From assembly GCA_002433335.1 (NCBI GenBank), contig DJHY01000171.1:1-11089 (forward strand): 11,089 nt of DNA. The letters run 5' to 3'. Origin of the DNA: Rhodospirillaceae bacterium UBA6608 (GTDB lineage Bacteria; Pseudomonadota; Alphaproteobacteria; Rhodospirillales_A; Casp-alpha2). The position numbers and the translations under genes are program-made. The notes below the pieces were generated by a model. It did not search any database. It saw nothing but the letters and a program-made list of their open reading frames with translations, and had not been told where the DNA came from. Below are positions 1 through 6,783 of the stretch, one piece after another (position 1 is the first letter of the stretch; each line of letters starts with the position of its first letter).

Positions 1-525
1 GGCACCTTCGCCAATATCCGCATCAAGAACGAAATGGCCCCCGGCACCGAAGGCGGCGTGACCACCATGCAGCCGACCGGCGAGGTCACGACGATCTATG
101 ACGCGGCCATGGGCTACAAGGCGATGGGCATTCCGCTGGTCGTCATCGGCGGCGCGGAATACGGCACCGGATCAAGCCGCGACTGGGCGGCCAAGGGCAC
201 GCGCCTGCTCGGCATCAAGGCGGTGATCGTCGAAAGCTTCGAGCGCATCCACCGCTCCAACCTGGTCGGCATGGGCGTGCTGCCGTTGCAGTTCCCGTCG
301 GGCGTGACGCGCCAGACGCTGAAACTGGACGGCACGGAAACCTTCGACGTCGTCGGGCTGGAAAACGGCATCACGCCGCGCATGACCCTGGCGTTGAAAA
401 TCCACCGCAAGGACGGCACCACTGACGAAACCCCGGTGCTGTGCCGTATCGATACCCTGGACGAGGTCGATTACTACCTGTCCGGCGGCATCCTGCAATA
501 CGTGCTGAAGCGGCTGGCGGCCTAA
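1..525 (+). CDS. acnA: Aconitate hydratase AcnA, C-terminal part (5' end outside window)
   Basis: This is the last 174 residues of the cytosolic TCA-cycle enzyme that interconverts citrate and isocitrate through a [4Fe-4S] cluster. The frame is open from base 1, so the start lies upstream. The fragment is the swivel domain (domain 4). It opens with [12 protein letters not shown], typical of the AcnA/IRP-type family, and carries the substrate-binding signature [13 protein letters not shown] (about residues 55-67 of the fragment) with the conserved Ser and Arg. [23 protein letters not shown] follows. The cluster cysteines lie in the missing N-terminal part and cannot be checked. The reading frame ends cleanly at TAA and is followed 40 bp later by a strong terminator, so acnA is the last gene of its transcript. 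Identity is very secure. The AcnA subtype, rather than AcnB, rests on domain order at the C-terminus and on these motifs. Confidence 0.96.
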   Translation, partial: GTFANIRIKNEMAPGTEGGVTTMQPTGEVTTIYDAAMGYKAMGIPLVVIGGAEYGTGSSRDWAAKGTRLLGIKAVIVESFERIHRSNLVGMGVLPLQFPSGVTRQTLKLDGTETFDVVGLENGITPRMTLALKIHRKDGTTDETPVLCRIDTLDEVDYYLSGGILQYVLKRLAA

Positions 526-564
526 GCGCGACCGACCGCCGAAAAGAAAATCACCAAAACGATC

Positions 565-593
565 AAGGCCGGCCCGTAAGGGCCGGCCTTTTT
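565..593 (+). terminator. Intrinsic terminator after acnA
   Basis: An 11-bp perfect GC-rich stem (565-575 with 580-590) has a GTAA loop and is followed by a run of T ending at 593. It sits 40 bp after the acnA stop. On the opposite strand the stem is followed by a T-rich stretch (complement of 541-560), so it may also stop transcripts of the converging gene at 616-837. Confidence 0.85.
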
Positions 594-615
594 CGTGCCT
601 ACCGTAAGGGCCGGA

Positions 616-837
616 CTATTTGTCCTTCTTGCCCTTGTCACCTTTTTCCTTTTTTTCTTTTTTCTCTTTCTTTTCCTTGTCTTGGCCCTTGTGCTTGTTG
701 TCATCGTCCTTGCGATGATCGCCGGACATGCCGCCCTTGTTGCCTTCGTTCGCCTTCTCGCTCTTGGCCTGTGCGGCGGGGGCGATGGCGATCACGGCGG
801 CCCCGGTCAGAAGGCTCAAAAAATCGCGTCGTTTCAT
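616..837 (-). CDS. Small Tat-exported, lysine-rich hypothetical protein
   Basis: This is a 73-residue protein that I do not recognise as a named family. The start at 837 is preferred over an in-frame ATG 20 codons upstream (897). An AAGGAG ribosome site lies 8 nt before 837, and translation from there begins directly with a signal peptide. Residues 1-24 hold MKRRDFLSLL, an alanine-rich hydrophobic stretch and APAAQA. The RRDFL pattern fits a twin-arginine signal and AQA fits a signal peptidase I site. The mature part of about 49 residues is highly charged and disordered: first a mixed Gly/Asn/Asp segment, then repeating KEKKEKKEK-type units to the end. It has no Cys and no predicted fold. It converges on acnA and shares the terminator at 565-593. 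A periplasmic polycation role (binding polyanions, envelope or metal-associated acidic groups) is conjecture. Tat rather than Sec export is inferred from the RR motif alone. Confidence 0.75.
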   Translation of the reverse strand: MKRRDFLSLLTGAAVIAIAPAAQAKSEKANEGNKGGMSGDHRKDDDNKHKGQDKEKKEKKEKKEKGDKGKKDK

Positions 838-861
838 TGCTGGTGCTCCTTTGTTGTCATT

Positions 862-877
862 GGTCCTTTTTTGGACC
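862..877 (-). promoter_or_regulatory. Small inverted repeat in the leader of the lysine-rich gene
   Basis: GGTCC and GGACC flank six T on the + strand, so the minus-strand transcript would form a 5-bp hairpin with an A6 loop. It lies 10 nt upstream of the Shine-Dalgarno of the gene at 616-837. It could be an mRNA structure tuning translation, an operator half-pair, or chance. No partner protein is evident. Confidence 0.3.
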
Positions 878-943
878 GTTCCAGGTGAGTGCACCATACG
901 CGGGCGGTTTCGACCGTGATCTACGTCACTTTGTGCAGTCGTA

Positions 944-994
944 GATTCATCGGCTTGTCATCTTCGATTCATATCGGGTTCACGGGCGATTCAT
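944..994 (+). promoter_or_regulatory. Five-unit tandem operator array with 11-bp phasing (PhoB/OmpR-type candidate)
   Basis: Five heptamers start exactly 11 bp apart: GATTCAT (944), TTGTCAT (955), GATTCAT (966), GGTTCAC (977) and GATTCAT (988). All five end in TCAT or TCAC. Direct heptamers every 11 bp are the architecture of PhoB/OmpR-family response-regulator sites. The 955 unit matches the classical Pho heptamer CTGTCAT at 6 of 7 positions, the others at only 4 of 7. The array begins inside a 7-bp inverted repeat (ATCTACG at 919-925, CGTAGAT at 940-946). Ten bp after it is a poor -10-like TAGGTT (1005-1010), about the spacing known for Pho promoters. It lies between the divergent genes at 616-837 and 1116-1316. 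The direction of the repeats favours control of the latter. The protein that binds is unknown. Confidence 0.5.
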
Positions 995-1115
995 GGGGGG
1001 CGTGTAGGTTCCAACCATGCGGCAAGGACAGCCGGACCCGGGGGGACGCGGGCCGGAGCGATCCCCAATTGCATTGATGAAGCGATTTTGTGCGACCAAT
1101 GAGGAGTCACACGCG

Positions 1116-1316
1116 ATGAACGATATGGCTTTGATGTCCCGATATTACCTGAGCCCCCGGCGCGAACCGCAGTTGGACGACGTGTTGTCCGACCCGGTGG
1201 TGCGCCTGGTCATGGCGCGCGACGGCGTCACCCTGGACGACATGCGGGATGTCGTCTCGGCAGCGCGCTCGCGGCTGTTGTTCCGCCAGATGCTGGCGGC
1301 GGAAAGCTCGTTCTAA
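1116..1316 (+). CDS. Small conserved-looking hypothetical protein (66 aa)
   Basis: I do not recognise a named family. The frame is open further upstream to an ATG at 1017, but the ATG at 1116 is chosen because GAGGAG (1101-1106) lies 9 nt before it. The protein has a short polar N-terminus (about residues 1-18) and then a compact, probably helical part. The segment LDDVLSDPVVRLVMARDGVT (20-39) suggests two short helices with a turn. DDMRDVVSAARSRLLFRQML (41-60) is an amphipathic helix. There is no signal peptide, membrane segment or cysteine. The size, the DPVV..VMARDGV stretch and the basic last helix would suit a small adaptor or regulator, but that is a guess. The gene stands alone, is preceded by the phased operator array at 944-994 and ends in a strong terminator. 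This argues that it is a real, independently regulated transcription unit. Confidence 0.72.
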   Translation: MNDMALMSRYYLSPRREPQLDDVLSDPVVRLVMARDGVTLDDMRDVVSAARSRLLFRQMLAAESSF

Positions 1317-1350
1317 CGACGGTTTACAAAAAGCCCTGGGAAACGACCCG

Positions 1351-1388
1351 GATACCCCGGCGGAAAAAACCGCCGGGGTATCTTTATT
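1351..1388 (+). terminator. Intrinsic terminator shared by the 66-aa gene and convergent htpG
   Basis: A 13-bp perfect stem (1351-1363 with 1370-1382) encloses an AAAAAA loop and is followed by TTTATT. It lies 34 bp after the stop of the 66-aa gene and 45 bp beyond the htpG stop on the other strand. Read from the htpG side, the stem has no comparable T-run, so it is strongest in the + direction. Confidence 0.85.
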
Positions 1389-1404
1389 CGGGGGGCGGCA
1401 ATTG

Positions 1405-1451
1405 TTACGCCAGGCCCTTGTTACGCTAGGCCCTTATTCCGCCAGGCCTTG
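1405..1451. repeat. Three tandem copies of a 16-bp unit at the htpG stop codon
   Basis: TTACGCCAGGCCCTTG (1405-1420), TTACGCTAGGCCCTTA (1421-1436) and a 15-bp diverged copy TTCCGCCAGGCCTTG (1437-1451) follow one another without gaps. The innermost copy is the last codons of htpG and the second contains the stop. The pattern looks like replication-slippage duplication of the gene's 3' end into the non-coding flank. Only the coding copy and the stop are under obvious constraint. Confidence 0.7.
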
Positions 1452-3362
1452 GGCCATCAGCTTCGATAGCCGCTTGGCGAAGGCCGGGGCGTCCAGCACT
1501 GCTTCGCCTTCCATGATCCGCGCCTGATCCAAAAGCAGAAACGCCGCATCGTCCAGGGCCGGGTCTTTTGCCTGTTTGTCCTCGGCCAGCTTGGCCAGCT
1601 TGCCGATCAGGCCGTGGTCGGGATTGATCTCCAGAATGCGCGGCGACAGCTCCTTGCCGCCCAGCTGCTTGTGCTGCTTCAACAGGCGCTCCAGGTTCAT
1701 ATCCATGTCGCCGTCGTCAGCGACCAGACAGACCGGGCTGTCGGTCAGGCGTTCCGACGGGCGGACATCCTTGACCCGGTCGCCCAGGGCGACCTTGAAC
1801 GCCGCGATCAACTGATCCATGCCGGGCGTCGTGGCCTCGGTTTTGTCCTCGGATTTGTCTTCCGCCTTGTCGTCGCCGTCCTTGGCGGCTTTGGCCTTGG
1901 CGATCTTCGACAGGTCGGCTCCGCCGCGGGTCGCCGATTTGAACGCCTTGTCCTGATAGGCGCCGACATGACCCAACCAGAACTCATCGACCGGATCGGT
2001 CATCAGCAGGACTTCGACGCCCTTGGCCTTGAAGCCTTCCAATTGCGGGCTGGCCAGGGCCTGATCGGCGTCCTCGGCAGCGATGTAGAAGATCGCGTCC
2101 TGGCCGTCCTTCATCCCTTCGATGTATTCGGCCAGGCTGACCCAGCCGGGCCGCTCCGAGCTTTTGAAGCGCGCCAGCTCCAGAATGCTGTCGCGGTTGC
2201 TCTGGTCTTCGCACATCCCTTCCTTCAGTACCGGGCCGAAGGTCTCCCAGAATTTCTGATATTCCTCGGGCTTCTTCTCGGCGGACTTCTTCAGTTCGCT
2301 GAACACTCGCTTGGTCAGACCCTGCGAGATTTTCGCGACCACCGGATTGTGCTGCATCATCTCGCGGCTGACGTTCAGGGCCAGGTCTTCCGAGTCGACC
2401 ACGCCCTTCACGAACCGCAAATAGGGTGGCAACAGGCCTTCGCAATTGTCGGTGATGAAGACCCGTTTGACGTAAAGCTTCACGTGCCCGCTGCGGTCCG
2501 GGTGGAACAGGTCGAATGGCCGCATCGACGGGATGTAGAGCAGGTTGGTGTAGCTCACCACGCCCTCGACCCGGTTGTGGATGGTCATCCACGGATCGTC
2601 GAAGGCATGGGCGGTGTGGTGATAGAATTCGGTGTATTGCTCGGCCGATATGTCTTTCTTGTCGCGGGTCCAGATCGCCGAGGCGGTGTTGAGCGTTTTG
2701 TCCTCGCCGTCGCCGGCCAGCAGGATCGGAATGCCGATGTGGTCCGAATAGGTGCGCACGATGTGTTCGATGCGCTGCGGCTCCAGGTATTCCTTTTCGT
2801 CCTTTTTCAAATGGACGATCACGTCGGTGCCGCGCGCGTCGCGCGTCGCGTCTTCGATGGTGAATTCGCCGCGTCCGTCGGACGACCATTTGAACGCCTT
2901 GTCCGTGCCCGCCTTGCGGGTCACGACCTCGACCAGATCACCCACCATGAACGCCGAATAGAACCCGACGCCGAACTGGCCGATCAGGTTGACGGCCTTG
3001 TCCTTGTCCTTCTTGGCGTCGCCGGATAACCCTTCGACGAAGGCCTGGGTGCCGGATCGGGCGATGGTGCCCAGGATGCCGGTCAGGTCGTCCTTGTCCA
3101 TGCCGACGCCGTTGTCCGAGACGCGCAGGGTCTTGGACTTGGCATCGAGTGTGATCGTGATGCGGAAACCGGGATCGCCCTCGATCAGCTTGGGATCGGT
3201 CAGCGATTGATAGCGCAGCTTGTCGCAGGCGTCGGATGCGTTGGAAATCAATTCGCGCAGGAAGATTTCCTTCTGGCTGTATAGCGAGTGCGCGACGATA
3301 TCGAGAAGCTTGCCCACTTCCGCCTGAAAGGCATGTTTTTCAACGGTCGATGCGGTCGTCAT
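1434..3362 (-). CDS. htpG: Chaperone HtpG (bacterial Hsp90)
   Basis: This is a 642-residue cytosolic ATP-dependent chaperone dimer that remodels client proteins together with DnaK. The GHKL ATPase domain is complete. FLRELISNASDA carries Glu37 (catalytic) and Asn41 (Mg2+), DNGVGM lies at 83-88, and the lid/glycine loop IGQFGVGFYS lies at 127-136. The middle domain has the expected SGHVKLYVKRVFI and the NVSREMMQ region with its conserved arginine. A 29-residue charged Lys/Asp/Glu segment (about 486-514) separates the middle from the C-terminal dimerisation domain. It makes the protein slightly longer than the E. coli form (624 aa). The frame stays open far upstream (to 4139) antisense to pcm, but the N-terminus is set by MTTASTVEKHAF, which aligns with the family start. 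The ribosome site is weak (GGGGG about 10 nt upstream). An RpoH-like promoter precedes it. Identity is certain, and the start is very likely. Confidence 0.97.
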   Translation of the reverse strand: MTTASTVEKHAFQAEVGKLLDIVAHSLYSQKEIFLRELISNASDACDKLRYQSLTDPKLIEGDPGFRITITLDAKSKTLRVSDNGVGMDKDDLTGILGTIARSGTQAFVEGLSGDAKKDKDKAVNLIGQFGVGFYSAFMVGDLVEVVTRKAGTDKAFKWSSDGRGEFTIEDATRDARGTDVIVHLKKDEKEYLEPQRIEHIVRTYSDHIGIPILLAGDGEDKTLNTASAIWTRDKKDISAEQYTEFYHHTAHAFDDPWMTIHNRVEGVVSYTNLLYIPSMRPFDLFHPDRSGHVKLYVKRVFITDNCEGLLPPYLRFVKGVVDSEDLALNVSREMMQHNPVVAKISQGLTKRVFSELKKSAEKKPEEYQKFWETFGPVLKEGMCEDQSNRDSILELARFKSSERPGWVSLAEYIEGMKDGQDAIFYIAAEDADQALASPQLEGFKAKGVEVLLMTDPVDEFWLGHVGAYQDKAFKSATRGGADLSKIAKAKAAKDGDDKAEDKSEDKTEATTPGMDQLIAAFKVALGDRVKDVRPSERLTDSPVCLVADDGDMDMNLERLLKQHKQLGGKELSPRILEINPDHGLIGKLAKLAEDKQAKDPALDDAAFLLLDQARIMEGEAVLDAPAFAKRLSKLMAQGLAE

Positions 3363-3430
3363 TGTCAATCTACCCCCAATGGTCGGTTGCAGCCGGCGGG
3401 CTTTGGCCCGTCTTGCCCTTGGTGGCCGAG

Positions 3431-3459
3431 ATATGTGACGGTGAGAAAAGGAATGCAAG
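3431..3459 (-). promoter_or_regulatory. Candidate heat-shock (RpoH/sigma32) promoter of htpG
   Basis: On the minus strand, CTTGCAT (3453-3459) is followed after 14 nt by TCACATAT (3431-3438). This resembles the sigma32 pattern CTTGAAA, N12-15, CCCCATNT, with CTTG exact and the -10 partly matching. CTTG is also 17-18 nt before the -10, as in alphaproteobacterial RpoH sites. The transcript would have a leader of roughly 60 nt. htpG is a classical heat-shock gene, which supports the call. No CIRCE inverted repeat is present. The element overlaps the pcm 5' region. Confidence 0.45.
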
Positions 3460-3473
3460 CCTTTGAGGCCGTC

Positions 3474-4166
3474 ATGCCGGAATCCGACCCCTTTGCAGAG
3501 AAACGCCGCCGCCTGATAGACGAGATCCGTCAGGACGCCCGCGACACGGCGTTCTGGACCGGCCGCAAGGCATTGTCCGAGCGTACCTTGGATGCCGTGG
3601 CGGCGGTGCCGCGCCATGCCTTCATGCCGGAAAAGGACGCGGTCGTCGCCTATATCAATCGGCCCCAGCCGATCGGTCAGGGCCAGACGATATCGCAGCC
3701 CTTCATCGTCGCCCTCATGACCGACCTGTTGGATTTGACGGGGACCGAGAAGGTGTTGGAGATCGGAACCGGCTGCGGCTATCAGGCGGCGGTCTTGTCG
3801 CGGGTCGCGGGCCGGGTTTATTCGGTCGAGGTCCTGGCGGCCCTGGGCGAGGCGGCGCGCGACCGGCTGGCGCGGCTGGGTTTCGACAACGTGCAGGTGC
3901 GCATCGGCGACGGCTATCAGGGCTGGCCCGAGGAAGCGCCGTTCGATGCGATCATCGTCACGGCGGCGCCGACGCGAATCCCCGAGCAACTGATCGACCA
4001 ACTGGCCCCCGGCGGGCGGATGATCCTGCCGGTCGGCCCGGCCCACGACCGCCAGATGCTGAACCTGGTCACCAAGGGCGCAAACGGCGGGGTTTCGCGG
4101 GAAAGCGTGCTGCCCGTGGCCTTCGTGCCGATGGTCCAAAAGCCCATATCAGACGAGGCCGACTAA
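3474..4166 (+). CDS. pcm: Protein-L-isoaspartate O-methyltransferase
   Basis: This is a 230-residue cytosolic SAM-dependent enzyme that methylates isoaspartyl residues in damaged proteins so that they can revert to aspartate. The family hallmarks are in order: PIGQGQTISQP (66-76), which forms the substrate pocket; SAM motif I LEIGTGCGYQ (95-104); VYSVE at motif post-I (115-119); GDGYQGW (125-131); motif II DAIIVTAAP (148-156); and the C-terminal FVPM (217-220). The length is slightly above the usual 210-220. The start at 3474 is chosen for GAGG five nt upstream. An ATG at 3453 would add seven residues, but its AAGGA abuts the codon and it lies inside the presumed htpG -35 element. The gene diverges from htpG and is followed after 43 bp by the helicase, possibly one transcript. 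The pairing with HtpG fits protein repair and quality control. Confidence 0.95.
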   Translation: MPESDPFAEKRRRLIDEIRQDARDTAFWTGRKALSERTLDAVAAVPRHAFMPEKDAVVAYINRPQPIGQGQTISQPFIVALMTDLLDLTGTEKVLEIGTGCGYQAAVLSRVAGRVYSVEVLAALGEAARDRLARLGFDNVQVRIGDGYQGWPEEAPFDAIIVTAAPTRIPEQLIDQLAPGGRMILPVGPAHDRQMLNLVTKGANGGVSRESVLPVAFVPMVQKPISDEAD

Positions 4167-4209
4167 CGCACTTGCGCCGGGCCGTCGGGCCGCGCACATT
4201 TCATATGTT

Positions 4210-6783
4210 ATGGAACTGTCCACGCAGCAACAGCGCATCGTCGCCGTCCTGGGTCCGACCAATACCGGAAAGACCCATTTGGCGATGGAACGCATGTTGG
4301 CGCACCCCAGCGGCATCATCGGCTTTCCCCTGCGTCTGTTGGCGCGGGAAAACTACGACCGGGCGGTCAAGGCCCGGGGCAAGGGGCAGGTCGCGCTGAT
4401 CACCGGCGAGGAAAAGATCCTGCCCGAAGGGGCGCGCTATTTCCTGTGTACGGTCGAAGCCATGCCCCTGGATCGGCCGGTGGATTTTTTGGCCATCGAC
4501 GAAATTCAGATGTGCGCCGACCCGGACCGAGGCCATGTGTTCACCGAACGCCTGCTGCGCGCGCGCGGGCGCTACGAAACCATGTTCCTGGGGGCGGAAA
4601 CGATGCGCCCCCTGATCCAGCGATTGGTGCCGGACGCCGAATTCATGACCCGCCCGCGCATGAGCGTGCTGCGCTACACCGGGTCGAAAAAGGTCACGCG
4701 CCTGCCGCCGCGATCCGCCGTGGTCGCATTTTCGTCGTCGCAGGTTTACGCCCTGGCCGAACTGGTGCGCCGGCAACGGGGCGGGGCGGCGGTGGTGCTG
4801 GGCGCGCTCAGCCCACGCACCCGCAACGCCCAGGTCGCGATGTATCAGGCGGGCGAGGTCGATTACCTGGTCGCGACCGACGCCATCGGCATGGGCCTGA
4901 ACATGGATATCGACCATGTCGCCTTCGCCGGTATTTCCAAATTCGACGGGCGGCATCGCCGCAACCTGGCCCCGGCGGAATTGGCGCAGATCGCGGGCCG
5001 GGCCGGGCGGGCCATGAACGACGGCACCTTCGGGACCACGGCGGACCAGCGCGCGCTGGACCCGGACCTAGCCGAAGCCATCGAAGGCCATCAGTTCGAT
5101 CCCTTGACGCGCCTGTATTGGCGCAATGCGGATCTGGAGTTCTCGACCATCCATGCCCTGCGCCACAGCCTGGGCAGACCGGCCCCGGCGGGCGGATTGG
5201 TGCGGGCCCGCGCGGCCGAGGACGAACAGGCCCTGTCCCTGTTGCTGCGCGATGAGGTGGTGACCGACCGCGCGACCACGCCGCAGGCCGTGCGCCTGTT
5301 GTGGGAGGTCTGCCAGGTGCCGGATTTCCAAGGCGTGATGACCGACGCCCATGCCCAGTTGTTGGCGACGATCTACAATTATTTGACCGGACCGGGCGCG
5401 CGCCTGCCCGAGGATTGGATGGCCAATCAGGTCAAACGGCTGGACCGGCTCGACGGTGACATCGACGCCCTGACCCAACGGATCGCCCATATCCGGACCT
5501 GGACCTATGTGTCGTTCCATGGGGCCTGGCTGCCCGATGCCCTGCATTGGCAGGGCCGGACCCGGGCCATCGAGGACAAATTGTCGGATGTCCTGCACGA
5601 ACGCCTGACTCAGCGCTTCGTCGACAAAAGCACCGCGCATCTGATGAAAAAGCTGAAGGACACGCCGGACCTGATGGCGGCGGTCACGGCGGGCGGCGAC
5701 GTGGTGGTCGAAGGACACCCGGTCGGGTTTCTCAAGGGCTTCATGTTCGATCCGGCGGGCAATACCGCCGACGCCGCCGGGCGGGCCATCGCGGCGGCGG
5801 CGGGCCGGGCCTTGCGCGGGGAATTCCGCCGCCGGGTGCGGTCGCTGGAACATGCCCCGGCGGGCGAACTGACCCTGGCGCCGATGGACGGGCCGGACGC
5901 GGGGTTGATCCTGTGGCAAGACGCGCCGGTCGGGCGGCTATCGCGCGGCGATGCCTTGTTGCGGCCCAAGGTGCGGGTCATCGCTTCGGACTATCTCGAC
6001 GCCCAGGGGCGCGAGCGGGTCAAACGCTCGTTGGAGACCTGGATCGCCGGTCATCTGGATGCCCTGTTCCGCGATCTGTTGGCGCTGGACCGGGCCGAGG
6101 TTTCGGGCGCTGCCAAGGGTTTGGTGTTTCAATTGCGCGAGGCCTATGGGTCGCTGCCGCGCCAGCGGCTGGACGAACAATTGACCCTGATCGGGCGCGA
6201 CGACCGCCGGGCATTGCGCGCCCTGGGCATCCGCATCGGGCGGGAAACGGTTTACCTGCCGAGCCTGGTCAAACCGGCGCAGGCCACAATGCGGGGCTTC
6301 CTTTGGGCCCTGGCCGACGGATGCCAACCCGTCGCCCCGCCGCCGCCGGGCCGGGTTTCGGTCGCCGCCGACCGGCATCTGCCCGCGGCGTACTGGGAAC
6401 AGGTCGGCTTTCGCCGCTTCGGCGGATTGGCCCTGCGTATCGACATGGTTGAGCGGGTCGCATCGGTGGCTTGGGACATGGCCAAGGCGGCAGGCAGGGC
6501 CGGGTTCGAGATTTCCGCCGATCTGTTATCCCTGGCCGGATGCGGCGCCGAGGAAATGCAGCAGATTCTCAAAGGCCTGGGCTTTCGAGCGAAAGAGGTC
6601 GAGGGGGTTATGCGCTTCCGGCCCTCGGGCCACGCACCTGCCAAGCCGTCGGCGCCGAAGGACGGCAAGGGTAAGCAAGGCGCTAAACAAAAAGGCCGCG
6701 CCCGGACAAAGGCCCAGCCCGCGCCGGTCAAGGTCGACCCCCATTCGCCATTCGCCAAGCTGAAGGATTTGATGTCGTCATGA
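4210..6783 (+). CDS. SUV3/MgpS-like DExH-type RNA helicase with basic C-terminal tail
   Basis: This is an 857-residue superfamily 2 helicase, probably acting on RNA in the cytoplasm. Helicase motifs in order are Walker A GPTNTGKT (15-22), Walker B DEIQ (97-100, the SUV3 variant of DExH), GAET (128-131, motif III), TDAIGMGLN (223-231, motif V) and QIAGRAGR (260-267, motif VI with arginine fingers). The spacing of motifs and the GPTNTGKT/DEIQM pair match mitochondrial SUV3 and bacterial MgpS-type proteins. The middle (about 290-790) is a long helical region without a recognised active site. The last 50 residues are a Lys/Ala/Pro-rich, probably disordered basic tail ending in SPFAKLKDLMSS, likely for RNA or partner binding. 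No Shine-Dalgarno is visible before 4210. The nearby ATG at 4205 is out of frame. Its stop overlaps the next gene by ATGA, so the two are translationally coupled. The specific substrate is unknown. Confidence 0.88.
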   Translation: MELSTQQQRIVAVLGPTNTGKTHLAMERMLAHPSGIIGFPLRLLARENYDRAVKARGKGQVALITGEEKILPEGARYFLCTVEAMPLDRPVDFLAIDEIQMCADPDRGHVFTERLLRARGRYETMFLGAETMRPLIQRLVPDAEFMTRPRMSVLRYTGSKKVTRLPPRSAVVAFSSSQVYALAELVRRQRGGAAVVLGALSPRTRNAQVAMYQAGEVDYLVATDAIGMGLNMDIDHVAFAGISKFDGRHRRNLAPAELAQIAGRAGRAMNDGTFGTTADQRALDPDLAEAIEGHQFDPLTRLYWRNADLEFSTIHALRHSLGRPAPAGGLVRARAAEDEQALSLLLRDEVVTDRATTPQAVRLLWEVCQVPDFQGVMTDAHAQLLATIYNYLTGPGARLPEDWMANQVKRLDRLDGDIDALTQRIAHIRTWTYVSFHGAWLPDALHWQGRTRAIEDKLSDVLHERLTQRFVDKSTAHLMKKLKDTPDLMAAVTAGGDVVVEGHPVGFLKGFMFDPAGNTADAAGRAIAAAAGRALRGEFRRRVRSLEHAPAGELTLAPMDGPDAGLILWQDAPVGRLSRGDALLRPKVRVIASDYLDAQGRERVKRSLETWIAGHLDALFRDLLALDRAEVSGAAKGLVFQLREAYGSLPRQRLDEQLTLIGRDDRRALRALGIRIGRETVYLPSLVKPAQATMRGFLWALADGCQPVAPPPPGRVSVAADRHLPAAYWEQVGFRRFGGLALRIDMVERVASVAWDMAKAAGRAGFEISADLLSLAGCGAEEMQQILKGLGFRAKEVEGVMRFRPSGHAPAKPSAPKDGKGKQGAKQKGRARTKAQPAPVKVDPHSPFAKLKDLMSS

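Noticed and set aside
574..614. 13-bp direct repeat CCGTAAGGGCCGG (574-586 and 602-614)
   Set aside because: The first copy is one arm of the acnA terminator. The second is probably a partial duplication next to it and has no separate function that I can support.
595..888. Hydrophobic Leu/Phe/Val-rich open frame on the + strand opposite the lysine-rich gene
   Set aside because: The run of hydrophobic residues is the complement of Lys/Glu codons. The minus-strand frame has a ribosome site and a proper signal peptide, and the + frame has neither.
1614..3029. A 471-codon open frame on the + strand, antisense to htpG
   Set aside because: It is a GC-rich shadow of htpG codons, with Val/Leu/Arg/Asp-rich sequence, no family features, no ribosome site and no promoter. 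HtpG on the other strand is certain.
3363..4139. In-frame N-terminal extension of htpG running antisense through pcm
   Set aside because: The HtpG family start is MTTASTVEKHAF at 3362. The extension is antisense to conserved Pcm motifs and has no chaperone similarity.
4446..6452. Large alternative-frame open frames within the helicase (both strands)
   Set aside because: They are Arg/Gly/Pro-rich products of high third-position GC. The helicase frame carries all SF2 motifs throughout.
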